Assembly (NCBI GenBank): GCA_900548635.1
Contig: URLP01000009.1
Coordinates: 1-25,007, forward strand
Source: an uncultured Megasphaera sp.
GTDB lineage: Bacteria; Bacillota; Negativicutes; Veillonellales; Megasphaeraceae
Direction: 5' to 3'
DNA: 25,007 bases
In this document: piece after piece, positions 1 to 6,757 of the stretch
Layout: every line of letters begins with the position of its first letter
Numbering within the stretch: position 1 is the first letter of the stretch
Notes under the pieces: model-generated
Database searches by the model: none
What the model saw: only the letters and a program-made list of their open reading frames with translations
What the model was told of the DNA's origin: nothing
Program-made: the position numbers and the translations under genes

Positions 1-1353
1 TCGGGCCTGGTCGGCGTCCTCTACATCCTCGACGAACCGTCCATCGGCCTGCACCAGCGCGACAACGACAAACTCCTGGAAGCCCTTAAGCGCCTGCGTG
101 ACCTTGGCAATACGCTCATCGTCGTCGAACACGACGAAGATACGATGCGCGCTGCTGATTATATCGTCGATATCGGCCCTCAGGCCGGGGAAAAAGGCGG
201 CCGCATCGTCGCTCAGGGCACGGCGGCAGACATTATGGCCTGCCCCCAGTCCCTGACCGGGCAGTACCTGAAGGGGACGAAGTTCATCCCCGTGCCGGCA
301 GAACGGCGTAAAGGGAATGGTACTTATCTGGAAATCATCGGTGCTGCCGAACACAACCTGAAGAAAATCAATGTCTCCATCCCTATCGGCACGCTGACCG
401 TCGTTACGGGCGTTTCGGGTTCCGGCAAGTCGACGCTGGTCAATGAAATCCTCTATAAGGGCATGGCCGAAGCTGTCTACGGCACGCCGCACCGGCCGGG
501 TAAATTCAAGGTCCTGAAAGGTGTCGAATACATCGATAAGATCATCAACATCGACCAGTCGCCAATCGGCCGCACGCCGCGTTCCAATCCGGCGACGTAC
601 ACGGGCGTCTTTGATGCCATCCGCCAGCTCTACAGCCAGACGGCAGAAGCCAAGGTCCGGGGCTACAAAGCCGGCCGCTTCAGCTTCAACATCAAAGGCG
701 GCCGCTGCGAAGCCTGCAAGGGCGACGGCATCATCCGCATCGAAATGAACTTCCTGCCCGACGTCTACGTACCCTGCGAAGTCTGCCACGGTGCCCGCTA
801 CAATCGGGAAACGCTGGAAGTCAAGTATAAGGGAAAGAATATTTCCGACGTCCTCAACATGACCGTCGACGATGCCTGCCAGTTCTTTGAAAATATCCCG
901 CGCATCGTCAACAAGCTGAAGACGCTGCAGCAGGTCGGCCTGGGCTATATCCGTCTCGGCCAGCCGGCGACGACCCTTTCCGGCGGCGAAGCGCAGCGCG
1001 TCAAACTGGCGACGGAGCTTTCCAAGCGCAGCACGGGCCGGACGCTCTATATCCTCGACGAACCGACGACGGGCCTGCATACGGCCGACATCCACAAGTT
1101 GATGGAGGTCCTGCAGATGCTCGTCGACGGCGGCGATACCGTCGTGGTCATCGAACACAACTTGGATGTCATCAAGACGGCGGACTACCTCATCGACCTC
1201 GGTCCCGAAGGCGGTGCCGGCGGCGGCAGTGTCGTCGCTGTCGGTACACCGGAAGAAATCTGCCAGGTGCCCCAGTCCTATACAGGGCAGTTCCTGAAGC
1301 CTGTCCTGGAACGGACGCGGGCCCTGATGGCAGCGCAGAAAGGGGAGGACTAG
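1..1353 (+). CDS. uvrA: Excinuclease ABC subunit UvrA, C-terminal part (5' end outside window)
   Basis: UvrA is the damage-sensing ABC ATPase dimer of nucleotide excision repair, which loads UvrB on lesions. The frame is open from the first base, so the gene starts upstream. The visible 450 residues begin at the end of the first nucleotide-binding domain (Walker B-like YILDEPSIGLH). They continue through the second Walker A (GVSGSGKST), a zinc finger with two CxxC pairs (CEAC near base 707, CEVC near 775), the ABC signature (LSGGEAQRVKLATEL) and a second Walker B (LYILDEPTTGLH). The C-terminus is complete at TAG 1351-1353. The uvrC start follows three bases later and its Shine-Dalgarno lies inside the end of this gene, so the two are almost certainly cotranscribed. 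Family assignment is secure. Confidence 0.97.
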   Translation, partial: SGLVGVLYILDEPSIGLHQRDNDKLLEALKRLRDLGNTLIVVEHDEDTMRAADYIVDIGPQAGEKGGRIVAQGTAADIMACPQSLTGQYLKGTKFIPVPAERRKGNGTYLEIIGAAEHNLKKINVSIPIGTLTVVTGVSGSGKSTLVNEILYKGMAEAVYGTPHRPGKFKVLKGVEYIDKIINIDQSPIGRTPRSNPATYTGVFDAIRQLYSQTAEAKVRGYKAGRFSFNIKGGRCEACKGDGIIRIEMNFLPDVYVPCEVCHGARYNRETLEVKYKGKNISDVLNMTVDDACQFFENIPRIVNKLKTLQQVGLGYIRLGQPATTLSGGEAQRVKLATELSKRSTGRTLYILDEPTTGLHTADIHKLMEVLQMLVDGGDTVVVIEHNLDVIKTADYLIDLGPEGGAGGGSVVAVGTPEEICQVPQSYTGQFLKPVLERTRALMAAQKGED

Positions 1354-1356
1354 GTC

Positions 1357-3183
1357 ATGGCAGTCAGTGAGGCTGTCCGGGAAAAGGTCCGTAACCTGCC
1401 GACCCAGCCCGGCGTCTATCTCTGGAAGGATGAAAAAGGCAAGATCATCTACGTCGGCAAAGCCGTCAACCTGCGCAACCGCGTGACCAGCTACGTCCGC
1501 CATGATTCGAACCGGGCGCCGAAAGTAGCGGCTATGGTCAGTCATGCTGCCGACTTGGAGACCATCGTCGTGGCGACGGAAATGGAAGCCCTCATCCTGG
1601 AAAATACGCTCATCAAGAAATATCATCCCCATTACAATATCATGCTCCGCGACGACAAGACCTATCCCTATATCAAGGTCACCGTCCAGGAAGATTACCC
1701 CCGCGTCTTCATGACCCGCCGCGTCAGCCGCGACGGCGCCCGCTATTTTGGCCCCTTTGCCGACTCGACGGCAGTCCACCGCGTCCTCAAGCTCATGCAG
1801 CGAGCCTATCATATCCGCTCCTGCCGGACCATGCCCACGGACCGGCCGTGCCTGCAGTACCACCTGCACCACTGTGATGCGCCCTGCGTCCACTACATTA
1901 CCAAGGCGGACTACGGCCAGCGCGTCGCCCAGGCCCTGGCCGTCCTCGAAGGGCGGGACAAGGGCACTGCCCAGGATCTGCAGAAGAAAATGGAAGACGC
2001 TGCAGAAGCGATGGAATTTGAAAAAGCCGCCATGTACCGCGATCAGATCAAAGCCATTGCCGTCATCCAGGAACAGCAGAATATCGTCAACACCGCCGGC
2101 GGCGACATGGATGTCATCGGCCTGGCCCGTCAGGCCGGCCAGACCTGCGTCCAGATCTATACGGTCCGCATGGGCCGCCTCATGGGCCGTGAGACCTTTT
2201 CCCTCGACAACAGCGACGACGAAAGGGAAGGGGACCTGATGGAAGCCGTCATCGACCAGTATTACGGCGAAGGGACCTTCATCCCCTCAGAAATCGTCGT
2301 TCCCGCCCTGGCAGATTTGGCAGGCTGTCAGCGCCGTCTGAGCGGCCAGAAGGGGAAGAAAGTCGAAATCATCATCCCTCAGCGGGGTACGAAGAAGCAG
2401 CTTCTCGATATGGCAGCTAAAAATGCCGCAGGCCTTTTGGAACAGAAACGCCTCCAGTGGCAGCACGATGTGGATAAGACGACAGGTGCCGTCGAAGGCC
2501 TGGCGCGCATCCTCAACCTGCCCTGCCTGCCGGAACGGATGGAATGTTTCGATATTTCCCATACCCAGGGCATCGAGACCGTCGCGTCCATGGTCGTCTT
2601 CGAGCACGGCCAGCCGGCCAAGAAGGAATACCGCCGCTTCAAACTGAAGACTGTCCAGGGCAAGCCGGACGACTTCAAGTCCATGGCCGAGATCATGGCA
2701 CGCCGCTACGGTGAGAAGGACTGGCCCGTACCGGACCTGATCATCATCGACGGCGGCAAAGGCCAGCTCCACGCGGCCCTGCCCGTTATCCGCCGGGCCG
2801 GCTGCGAAGCGCCGGTCATCAGCCTGGCTAAGCGCATCGAAGAAGTCTTCGTCGAAGGCCGCAGCGATTCCATCATCCTCAGCCATCATACGCCGGAACT
2901 GCAGCTCCTTCAGGCCATCCGCGACGAAGCGCACCGCTTCGCCATCACTTATCACCGCCATCTGCGGGGCAAGCGCAGCCTCGTCTCTATCCTCGACCAC
3001 GTCGAAGGCATCGGACCGAAGCGGCGCAAGGCCTTGTGGACGGCCTTCAAGACCCTCGCTGAAATGAAGGCCGCCTCTGTCGAAGAACTGGCAGCCGTAC
3101 CGGGTATGAACCGCCAGGCTGCAGAGAATGTCTACTACTTCTTCCGCCTCGGCACCGATGAAAAGCGGAAATTGACGCAGTAA
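1357..3183 (+). CDS. uvrC: Excinuclease ABC subunit UvrC
   Basis: UvrC makes the dual 3' and 5' incisions around a lesion marked by UvrA/UvrB. It has 608 residues, a normal family length. The N-terminal GIY-YIG nuclease shows G19-V-Y21 and Y32-V-G34, with the metal-binding Glu in LILENTLIK (E82). A UVR motif that binds UvrB is visible around residues 205-240 (MEDAAEAMEFEKAAMYRDQI). The RNase H-like 5' nuclease has D399 (FDISH) and D465 (IIIDGGKGQ). Two helix-hairpin-helix motifs close the protein (VEGIGPKRRKAL and VPGMNRQAAENV). The ATG at 1357 is preceded by GGGGAGGA at 1342-1349, inside the end of uvrA. I see no terminator after the stop, so some transcripts may run on into the next gene. 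Confidence 0.97.
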   Translation: MAVSEAVREKVRNLPTQPGVYLWKDEKGKIIYVGKAVNLRNRVTSYVRHDSNRAPKVAAMVSHAADLETIVVATEMEALILENTLIKKYHPHYNIMLRDDKTYPYIKVTVQEDYPRVFMTRRVSRDGARYFGPFADSTAVHRVLKLMQRAYHIRSCRTMPTDRPCLQYHLHHCDAPCVHYITKADYGQRVAQALAVLEGRDKGTAQDLQKKMEDAAEAMEFEKAAMYRDQIKAIAVIQEQQNIVNTAGGDMDVIGLARQAGQTCVQIYTVRMGRLMGRETFSLDNSDDEREGDLMEAVIDQYYGEGTFIPSEIVVPALADLAGCQRRLSGQKGKKVEIIIPQRGTKKQLLDMAAKNAAGLLEQKRLQWQHDVDKTTGAVEGLARILNLPCLPERMECFDISHTQGIETVASMVVFEHGQPAKKEYRRFKLKTVQGKPDDFKSMAEIMARRYGEKDWPVPDLIIIDGGKGQLHAALPVIRRAGCEAPVISLAKRIEEVFVEGRSDSIILSHHTPELQLLQAIRDEAHRFAITYHRHLRGKRSLVSILDHVEGIGPKRRKALWTAFKTLAEMKAASVEELAAVPGMNRQAAENVYYFFRLGTDEKRKLTQ

Positions 3184-3186
3184 GTA

Positions 3187-3195
3187 TGCTATAAT
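3187..3195 (+). promoter_or_regulatory. Possible extended -10 promoter of the secreted DUF3298-like gene
   Basis: TGCTATAAT (TGn plus a perfect TATAAT) lies immediately after the uvrC stop. No good -35 is present at 16-18 bp: a TTGACG at 3172-3177 is only 12 bp upstream. An extended -10 promoter is therefore plausible but not certain. Confidence 0.45.
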
Positions 3196-3222
3196 AAAAG
3201 AAACTGATGAGGAGGGATTCTT

Positions 3223-3873
3223 ATGATGAAAAATAAAATTCTCACGGCTCTGTGCGCTGCCTGGCTCATGGGCACTGCCGCCATGGCAGCGTCTCCGGCT
3301 GTCATCCAGGACGCGCCGAAAGCTGTCTATACCCATAGCGACGGCAGCACCCTGAGTGTCCAGTATCCGGCCGTGTCCATGACGGGCAACGCCGCAGCGG
3401 CCCAGCAGATTGCCCAATATTTTACGGACGAACAGCAGCAGGCCAAGACCTTTTTCGACCAGCAGGGGACGAAGGGCGTCAAGCTGACGGAAACGAAATA
3501 CTATACTGTGACCCTGAATGACGGCAAGTACTTGTCTTTCCTCGATGAAGGCGAACTTTACTTCGACAGGGCCGCCCATCCGACGAGCTGGAAGACAGGC
3601 GTCGTCTTTGATGCGGAAACGGGCCGGCGCATCACGAACTGGCGGGAACTTATTAAGCCGGGCGATGAAAAGTATTTCACTCTGCAGAAAATCACGAACA
3701 AACTGACCCTGAGCGGCCATGTCCTCTCGACGTATTTCAACGGCCTCACAGAAGATCCGAAGAATTTCTATCTCGACAAGAACCGCAATATCCACTTCGT
3801 TTTCGGCCAGTACGAAGTCGCACCGTACTCGTCGGGGATCATCGATATTAATATGGGAAAAAGTGCAAAATAA
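3223..3873 (+). CDS. Secreted DUF3298 (RsiV-like) domain protein
   Basis: This is a 216-residue exported protein of unknown function. The first ~22 residues form a signal peptide: basic MMKNK, hydrophobic LTALCAAWLMGTAAM, and an AMA cleavage site with mature protein from about A23. The C-terminal half looks like the DUF3298 fold found in RsiV anti-sigma factors and PdaC-type deacetylases: FDAETGRRITNWRELI followed by NFYLDKNRNIHFVFGQYEV and APYSSGIIDI. There is no transmembrane anchor beyond the signal and no catalytic domain, so it is probably a stand-alone periplasmic or cell-wall domain. ATG 3223 has GGAGGG 6 bases upstream; ATG 3226 is equally possible. The family call rests on my recognition of the C-terminal pattern. 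Confidence 0.75.
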   Translation: MMKNKILTALCAAWLMGTAAMAASPAVIQDAPKAVYTHSDGSTLSVQYPAVSMTGNAAAAQQIAQYFTDEQQQAKTFFDQQGTKGVKLTETKYYTVTLNDGKYLSFLDEGELYFDRAAHPTSWKTGVVFDAETGRRITNWRELIKPGDEKYFTLQKITNKLTLSGHVLSTYFNGLTEDPKNFYLDKNRNIHFVFGQYEVAPYSSGIIDINMGKSAK

Positions 3874-3875
3874 TC

Positions 3876-3904
3876 TTGCTTTTTTTGGACCAATATGGTA
3901 TGAT
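3876..3904 (+). promoter_or_regulatory. Sigma-A promoter of the rubredoxin gene
   Basis: TTGCTT (3876-3881), a 17-bp spacer, then TATGAT (3899-3904). Transcription would begin near 3911, so the inverted repeat at 3918-3937 covers the first transcribed bases. Confidence 0.6.
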
Positions 3905-3917
3905 ATGAATTGTAGAA

Positions 3918-3938
3918 AATAATTAATAATAATTATTC
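3918..3938. promoter_or_regulatory. Fur/PerR-like operator over the rubredoxin transcription start
   Basis: AATAATTA-ATAA-TAATTATT is a perfect inverted repeat with 8-bp arms (3918-3937). The 15-mer at 3924-3938 contains the core ATAAT-A-ATTAT and matches the PerR consensus TTATAATnATTATAA and the Fur 7-1-7 consensus TGATAATnATTATCA at 11 of 14 defined positions each. It lies just after the predicted start site, a typical repressor position. The regulator itself is inferred. Confidence 0.5.
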
Positions 3939-3968
3939 GTTAGTACGCTCATTCAGGAGGAAAAAGAC

Positions 3969-4130
3969 ATGGATAAGTACGAATGCACAATTTGCGGTTA
4001 CATTTATGACGAAGCTGAAGGCGACGCTGATAACGGCGTAGCAGCAGGCACGAAATTCGCTGATCTCCCGGAAGATTGGGTATGTCCGACCTGCGGTGCT
4101 GACAAAGACTCCTTCGTAAAGATGGACTAA
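3969..4130 (+). CDS. Rubredoxin
   Basis: Rubredoxin is a small cytoplasmic one-electron carrier with an Fe(SCys)4 site. The 53-residue product has both knuckles, C6-T-I-C9-G and C39-P-T-C42-G, plus the family's aromatic residues (Y4, Y11, Y13, F30, W37) and the GTKFADLPEDWVCP block. Its length is exactly that of clostridial-type rubredoxins. The ATG at 3969 follows AGGAGG (3955-3960). It appears monocistronic, with its own promoter and a strong terminator at 4221-4267. In anaerobes, rubredoxin donates electrons to rubrerythrins, superoxide reductases and flavodiiron proteins; which partner is used here cannot be seen. The Fur/PerR-like box upstream fits an oxidative-stress role. Confidence 0.96.
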   Translation: MDKYECTICGYIYDEAEGDADNGVAAGTKFADLPEDWVCPTCGADKDSFVKMD

Positions 4131-4134
4131 GACG

Positions 4135-4217
4135 TTTGACGTTTTGCGTGGGTCGTGGTTCGAAGTTTGTTGTTGATTTTTTCGACAAACGATGAACGAA
4201 CCACGGCAAACGATGTG
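4135..4217. repeat. Heptamer array 1 (4 + 5 words), rubredoxin 3' side
   Basis: Four contiguous 7-bp words ending in CG (TTTGACG, TTTTGCG, TGGGTCG, TGGTTCG; 4135-4162), a 20-bp gap, then five words beginning with CG (CGACAAA, CGATGAA, CGAACCA, CGGCAAA, CGATGTG; 4183-4217). CGTGGTTCG (4154-4162) and CGAACCACG (4197-4205) are perfect inverted repeats, as are GTTTGT and ACAAAC inside them. The array lies between the rubredoxin stop and its terminator. Confidence 0.85.
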
Positions 4218-4220
4218 CTG

Positions 4221-4267
4221 AAAGGGACTGCGCATGAAGAAGAGAAACTTCACATGCCAGTCCCTTT
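4221..4267 (+). terminator. Intrinsic terminator after rubredoxin
   Basis: AAAGGGACTG (4221-4230) pairs perfectly with CAGTCCCTTT (4258-4267), with an inner GCATGAAG/CTTCACATGC stem and a T-run ending the right arm. It closes the rubredoxin unit just before the next promoter. Confidence 0.9.
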
Positions 4268-4272
4268 TTCAT

Positions 4273-4301
4273 TTGACAATCATTCGGATGCACGATAAAA
4301 T
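4273..4301 (+). promoter_or_regulatory. Sigma-A promoter of the DUF2262-like gene
   Basis: TTGACA (4273-4278), a 17-bp spacer, and TAAAAT (4296-4301) give a near-consensus promoter about 55 bp before the GTG start. Confidence 0.75.
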
Positions 4302-4360
4302 GGATACTGTTAGACATAAATATTCGTCATGTTTTACATGATTTTGCAGGGGGTGCTTCT

Positions 4361-4756
4361 GTGAAGTTAAAATATGTCAAAGGCAGTTACATGGATGAAG
4401 TCATGTTCGAAGGCCGGCCTGTTCTCTTTACGCTCGATGGTCTCGAAGAAGGTCACGACGAAGAAGCGCAGCAGTACGGCGAAGAAGTCTGGAACTGGGT
4501 CCTGGAACATCGTTCCCGTGTCATGGCTCATGCTCCGCTGATTGCCAATTTTAAGAACAAGAAATGGCGTTCTGACGGTGAACCGGAAGTAACGGCAGAA
4601 GAAATCCGCAGTTATCTGAGCCGCATCACCTCGATTTATGCTACGTATAAAAAAGGGTTCGATGTCTTCTTTGACACGAATGAAGTATTCGATGAACGGT
4701 CCATCGTCATCAGCATGGGCAAGAATTTCTTCTTCGAAGGCTTCAAACTCTTGTAA
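4361..4756 (+). CDS. Hypothetical protein, probable DUF2262 domain
   Basis: This is a 131-residue acidic cytoplasmic protein of unknown function, without signal peptide or membrane helix. The order of elements resembles DUF2262: an N-terminal strand pair (MFEGRPVLFTLDG), an acidic helix (residues ~28-55), a linker with NKKW, then TAEEIRSYLSRITSIYATYKKGF and DVFFDTNEVFDERSIVISM. I recognise the pattern but not any motif that gives an activity. GTG 4361 is chosen because GCAGGGGG lies 7-8 bases upstream; ATG 4391 would be internal and has no ribosome site. The gene has its own promoter. It precedes scfA, but that unit also has its own promoter, so a functional link is not implied. Confidence 0.8.
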   Translation: MKLKYVKGSYMDEVMFEGRPVLFTLDGLEEGHDEEAQQYGEEVWNWVLEHRSRVMAHAPLIANFKNKKWRSDGEPEVTAEEIRSYLSRITSIYATYKKGFDVFFDTNEVFDERSIVISMGKNFFFEGFKLL

Positions 4757-4776
4757 TTCATATCAGTTGTAGAATC

Positions 4777-4805
4777 AATGAGAATGTGGTAAAATAAGGA
4801 ATAAT
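4777..4805 (+). promoter_or_regulatory. Promoter of the SCIFF locus
   Basis: TTGTAG (4777-4782), a 17-bp spacer ending in TGG, then TAAAAT (4800-4805), which makes an extended -10. The 8-bp inverted repeat ATCAATGA (4784-4791) / TCATTGAT (4815-4822) flanks the -10, with one arm in the spacer and the other at the start site. Confidence 0.6.
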
Positions 4806-4827
4806 CATTGATAGCGAGGTGAATATC

Positions 4828-4968
4828 ATGGCTAAACACATCATTACGATCAATACGGAATCGATTCAGAAGACGGCACAGCACGCTGGCTGCAGCGAAT
4901 GCCAGACGTCCTGCCAGTCCGCTTGCAAGACATCCTGCACTGTCGGCAATCAGATCTGCACAAAATAA
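4828..4968 (+). CDS. scfA: SCIFF ranthipeptide precursor (six cysteines in forty-five residues)
   Basis: This 46-residue precursor is modified by the radical-SAM enzyme encoded next to it. It has the hallmark six cysteines (C22, C25, C29, C33, C37, C44) in a conserved C-terminal core (CQTSCQSACKTSCTVGNQ) after a leader with the conserved KHI-TINT start. In the characterised clostridial homologue a thioether joins a Cys to a Thr five residues later; the same pair is present here as C33 and T38. The ATG at 4828 is preceded by GAGGTG. It is followed by a terminator-like hairpin before scfB, which would give more precursor than maturase. The SCIFF family is widespread in Clostridia. Its biological role is not settled, with signalling roles proposed. 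Confidence 0.95.
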   Translation: MAKHIITINTESIQKTAQHAGCSECQTSCQSACKTSCTVGNQICTK

Positions 4969-4982
4969 GTTACGTGAAGGAA

Positions 4983-5017
4983 AAGGGGCGTCGCTCACGC
5001 GGCACCCCCTTCTTTTT
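4983..5017 (+). terminator. Terminator or attenuator between scfA and scfB
   Basis: AAGGGG pairs with CCCCTT, and after a small internal loop GTCGC pairs with GCGGC around a TCAC loop, followed by TTTTT (5013-5017). The scfB ribosome site starts 5 bases later. Because no separate promoter is visible, partial read-through probably sets the scfA:scfB ratio. Confidence 0.7.
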
Positions 5018-5037
5018 GTATGGAGGAAACAATATCA

Positions 5038-6471
5038 ATGGCTGAAATCAAACCAATGATTCATAAATACTGTCAGAACGGGACGTACATGCTGCTCGAC
5101 GTCAACAGCGGCATCATCAACGTCATCGACAAGATGACCTACGACATCCTCGACGTTTATGACGGCACGAATAAAGACGCTGTCTACAAGGCCTTTGACG
5201 GTACCTATGACCGTCAGGAACTGGACGAAACCTTAGGGGAACTCGACGAACTGATCAAGAAGGAAATGCTCTTCGCGCCGATGACGGAAAATTTCAAAGT
5301 CGTCGCCGAAGAAGAACCGGTCATCAAATCCCTTTGCCTGAACATCGCTCACGACTGCAACCTGCGCTGCAAGTACTGCTTCGCCTCCCAGGGGGACTAC
5401 GACACGCACAAGCGGGAACTGATGAGCTTCGACGTCGCCAAGCGCGCTGTAGACCTGCTCATCAAGAGCACCGAAGGCAAGCGCCAGCACTGCGAAATCG
5501 ACTTCTTCGGCGGTGAACCGCTGATGAACTTCGGCGTCGTCAAGCAGACCATCGAATACATCCGCGAACAGGAAAAGATCCACGACAAAGTCTTTAAATT
5601 GTCACTGACGACGAACGGCATGCTCCTCGACCCGGCTAAGGTCAAGTACCTGACGGACAACCACATCAGCCTCATCCTGAGCCTCGACGGCCGTCCGGAA
5701 GTCCATGACCGCATGCGCCCCGATGCCGCCGGCCGCGGCTCCTATAAGACCTGTGCCGAAAATCAGGTCTATGCGGCGAAACACCGCAACGGCGAAGAAT
5801 ATTACGTCCGCGGCACGTATACAAAATACAATCTGGACTTCACGAAAGACGTGGAACACATGGCGGACCTCGGCTTCGAAGGCCTTTCCATGGAACCTGT
5901 CGTCGGCGACGACCTCTCCTATGCCATTACCGACGACGATTTGCCGCGCATCTATGAAGAATACGACCGCCTCGCCGATTTCTACCTGAAGCGCATGGAT
6001 GAAGGCCGTCCCTTCATTTACTATCACTTCATCATGGACCTCTATCGCGGTCCCTGTATCGCCAAGCGCCTGCGCGGCTGCGGTGCCGGCCACGAATACA
6101 TGTGCGTCGTGCCGAACGGCGACATCTACCCCTGTCATCAGTTCGTCGGCCAGGACGACTATGTCATCGGCAACGTCTATGACGGCGTGACCAATACGGA
6201 ACTGCCGCCGCTCTTCCGGGACATGCACGTCCTCAACAAGCCCATCTGCTGTGACTGCTGGGCGAAGTTCTTCTGCAGCGGCGGCTGCCATGCCAACAAC
6301 ATCAAGTACGGCGGCAATATCCAGACGCCTTATGAACTGAGCTGCAAGATCCAGAAGAAGCGCATCGAATGCGCCATGTATATCCAGGCCGTCCTGGCCA
6401 TGCGCGGTCAGAAAGCCCGCCTCTTCGGCGACCCTGACGAAAACTGTGAAGGATGCGGCGCTTGTGAATAA
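5038..6471 (+). CDS. scfB: SCIFF maturase, radical SAM/SPASM thioether-forming enzyme
   Basis: This enzyme uses a SAM-bound [4Fe-4S] cluster and auxiliary clusters to form Cys-to-Thr thioethers in ScfA. It has 477 residues from the ATG at 5038, chosen because GGAGG (5022-5026) lies 11 bases upstream; an in-frame ATG at 5020 overlaps that ribosome site. An N-terminal peptide-binding (RRE-like) region covers residues 7-90 (YMLLDVNSGIINVID). The radical-SAM motif is C107-x3-C111-x2-C114. FFGGEPLMNF follows, then a SPASM region with C340, C348, C356, C366, C404, C405, C407, C413 and C417. The protein ends in an extra cluster C470-EG-C473-GA-C476, so a further metal site is possible. Its 3' end overlaps the next small gene. 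Confidence 0.95.
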   Translation: MAEIKPMIHKYCQNGTYMLLDVNSGIINVIDKMTYDILDVYDGTNKDAVYKAFDGTYDRQELDETLGELDELIKKEMLFAPMTENFKVVAEEEPVIKSLCLNIAHDCNLRCKYCFASQGDYDTHKRELMSFDVAKRAVDLLIKSTEGKRQHCEIDFFGGEPLMNFGVVKQTIEYIREQEKIHDKVFKLSLTTNGMLLDPAKVKYLTDNHISLILSLDGRPEVHDRMRPDAAGRGSYKTCAENQVYAAKHRNGEEYYVRGTYTKYNLDFTKDVEHMADLGFEGLSMEPVVGDDLSYAITDDDLPRIYEEYDRLADFYLKRMDEGRPFIYYHFIMDLYRGPCIAKRLRGCGAGHEYMCVVPNGDIYPCHQFVGQDDYVIGNVYDGVTNTELPPLFRDMHVLNKPICCDCWAKFFCSGGCHANNIKYGGNIQTPYELSCKIQKKRIECAMYIQAVLAMRGQKARLFGDPDENCEGCGACE

Positions 6472-6670
6472 ACTGACGAAGATGATGAAGCTCAAGGTCT
6501 TCCTCTGGCTCGTCGTCTATGCTTATCTCTTTTATGCCCTTGCTGTCGACGGTCCGTCGGCAGGCCTTCTCGGCCTGCTGGCGGCAGCTGTCGTCGTCTG
6601 CGTCATGCAGGTCTGGATGCACAGCAAGACCCGGCAGCGCCTGATTCATCAAAAAGATGATAAAAAATAA
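6464..6670 (+). CDS. Small two-helix membrane protein, translationally coupled to scfB
   Basis: This is a 68-residue protein of unknown function. Two hydrophobic segments, about residues 11-28 (KVFLWLVVYAYLFYALAV) and 33-52 (AGLLGLLAAAVVVCVMQVWM), are joined by a short DGPS turn, with a basic tail (KTRQRLIHQKDDKK). This suggests a hairpin in the membrane. GTG 6464 is chosen because AAGGA (6449-6453) lies 10 bases upstream; it overlaps the scfB stop by 8 bases, so translation is likely coupled. GTG 6446 or ATG 6482 are alternatives. Its position in the SCIFF operon permits a role in export, immunity or membrane anchoring of the maturase, but nothing in the sequence proves this. Confidence 0.7.
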   Translation: MNKLTKMMKLKVFLWLVVYAYLFYALAVDGPSAGLLGLLAAAVVVCVMQVWMHSKTRQRLIHQKDDKK

Positions 6671-6674
6671 CTAG

Positions 6675-6699
6675 AAACGCGACTAAATAGGTTGACTTT
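6675..6699. promoter_or_regulatory. Possible Rrf2/IscR-type operator on the suf promoter
   Basis: The 25-mer at 6675-6699 agrees by eye at 19 of 25 positions with the E. coli IscR type 1 consensus, including GACT-AAAT in the left half and GGT-GACT in the right, and covers the -35. The dyad is imperfect. A weaker but independent feature is that AAACGC (6675-6680) also has GCGTTT partners at 6703-6708 and 6775-6780. Confidence 0.35.
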
Positions 6700-6720
6700 G
6701 TGGCGTTTATGGAGTACATT
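6692..6720 (+). promoter_or_regulatory. Sigma-A promoter of the suf operon
   Basis: TTGACT (6692-6697), a 17-bp spacer, TACATT (6715-6720). Transcription from near 6727 gives a leader of about 110 nt containing AAGTGTA-N9-TACACTT (6735-6757) and the hairpin GTCCC-TGC-GGGAC (6788-6800). Confidence 0.65.
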
Positions 6721-6734
6721 AAGAACAGTCCAGT

Positions 6735-6757
6735 AAGTGTATCTAAATGGTACACTT
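6735..6757. promoter_or_regulatory. Inverted repeat in the suf leader
   Basis: AAGTGTA (6735-6741) and TACACTT (6751-6757) are perfect 7-bp arms separated by 9 bases, close downstream of the predicted start site. It could be an operator or an RNA hairpin. No known consensus is matched. Confidence 0.45.

Noticed and set aside
4135..4217. Short CG-periodic repeats considered as a CRISPR array
   Set aside because: The units are 7 bp with no unique spacers, in two opposed blocks, and there are no cas genes.
3933..4317. Minus-strand frames of 106 and 122 codons across rubredoxin and its 3' region
   Set aside because: They run through the terminator and heptamer array and overlap a certain rubredoxin gene; no ribosome site or family resemblance.
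5020..5037. Upstream ATG of scfB (and similar upstream starts of sufC, sufS, etfA, thrS, Nudix and lgt)
   Set aside because: In each case the upstream start overlaps or precedes the best Shine-Dalgarno, and the downstream start has proper spacing and the usual family N-terminus.
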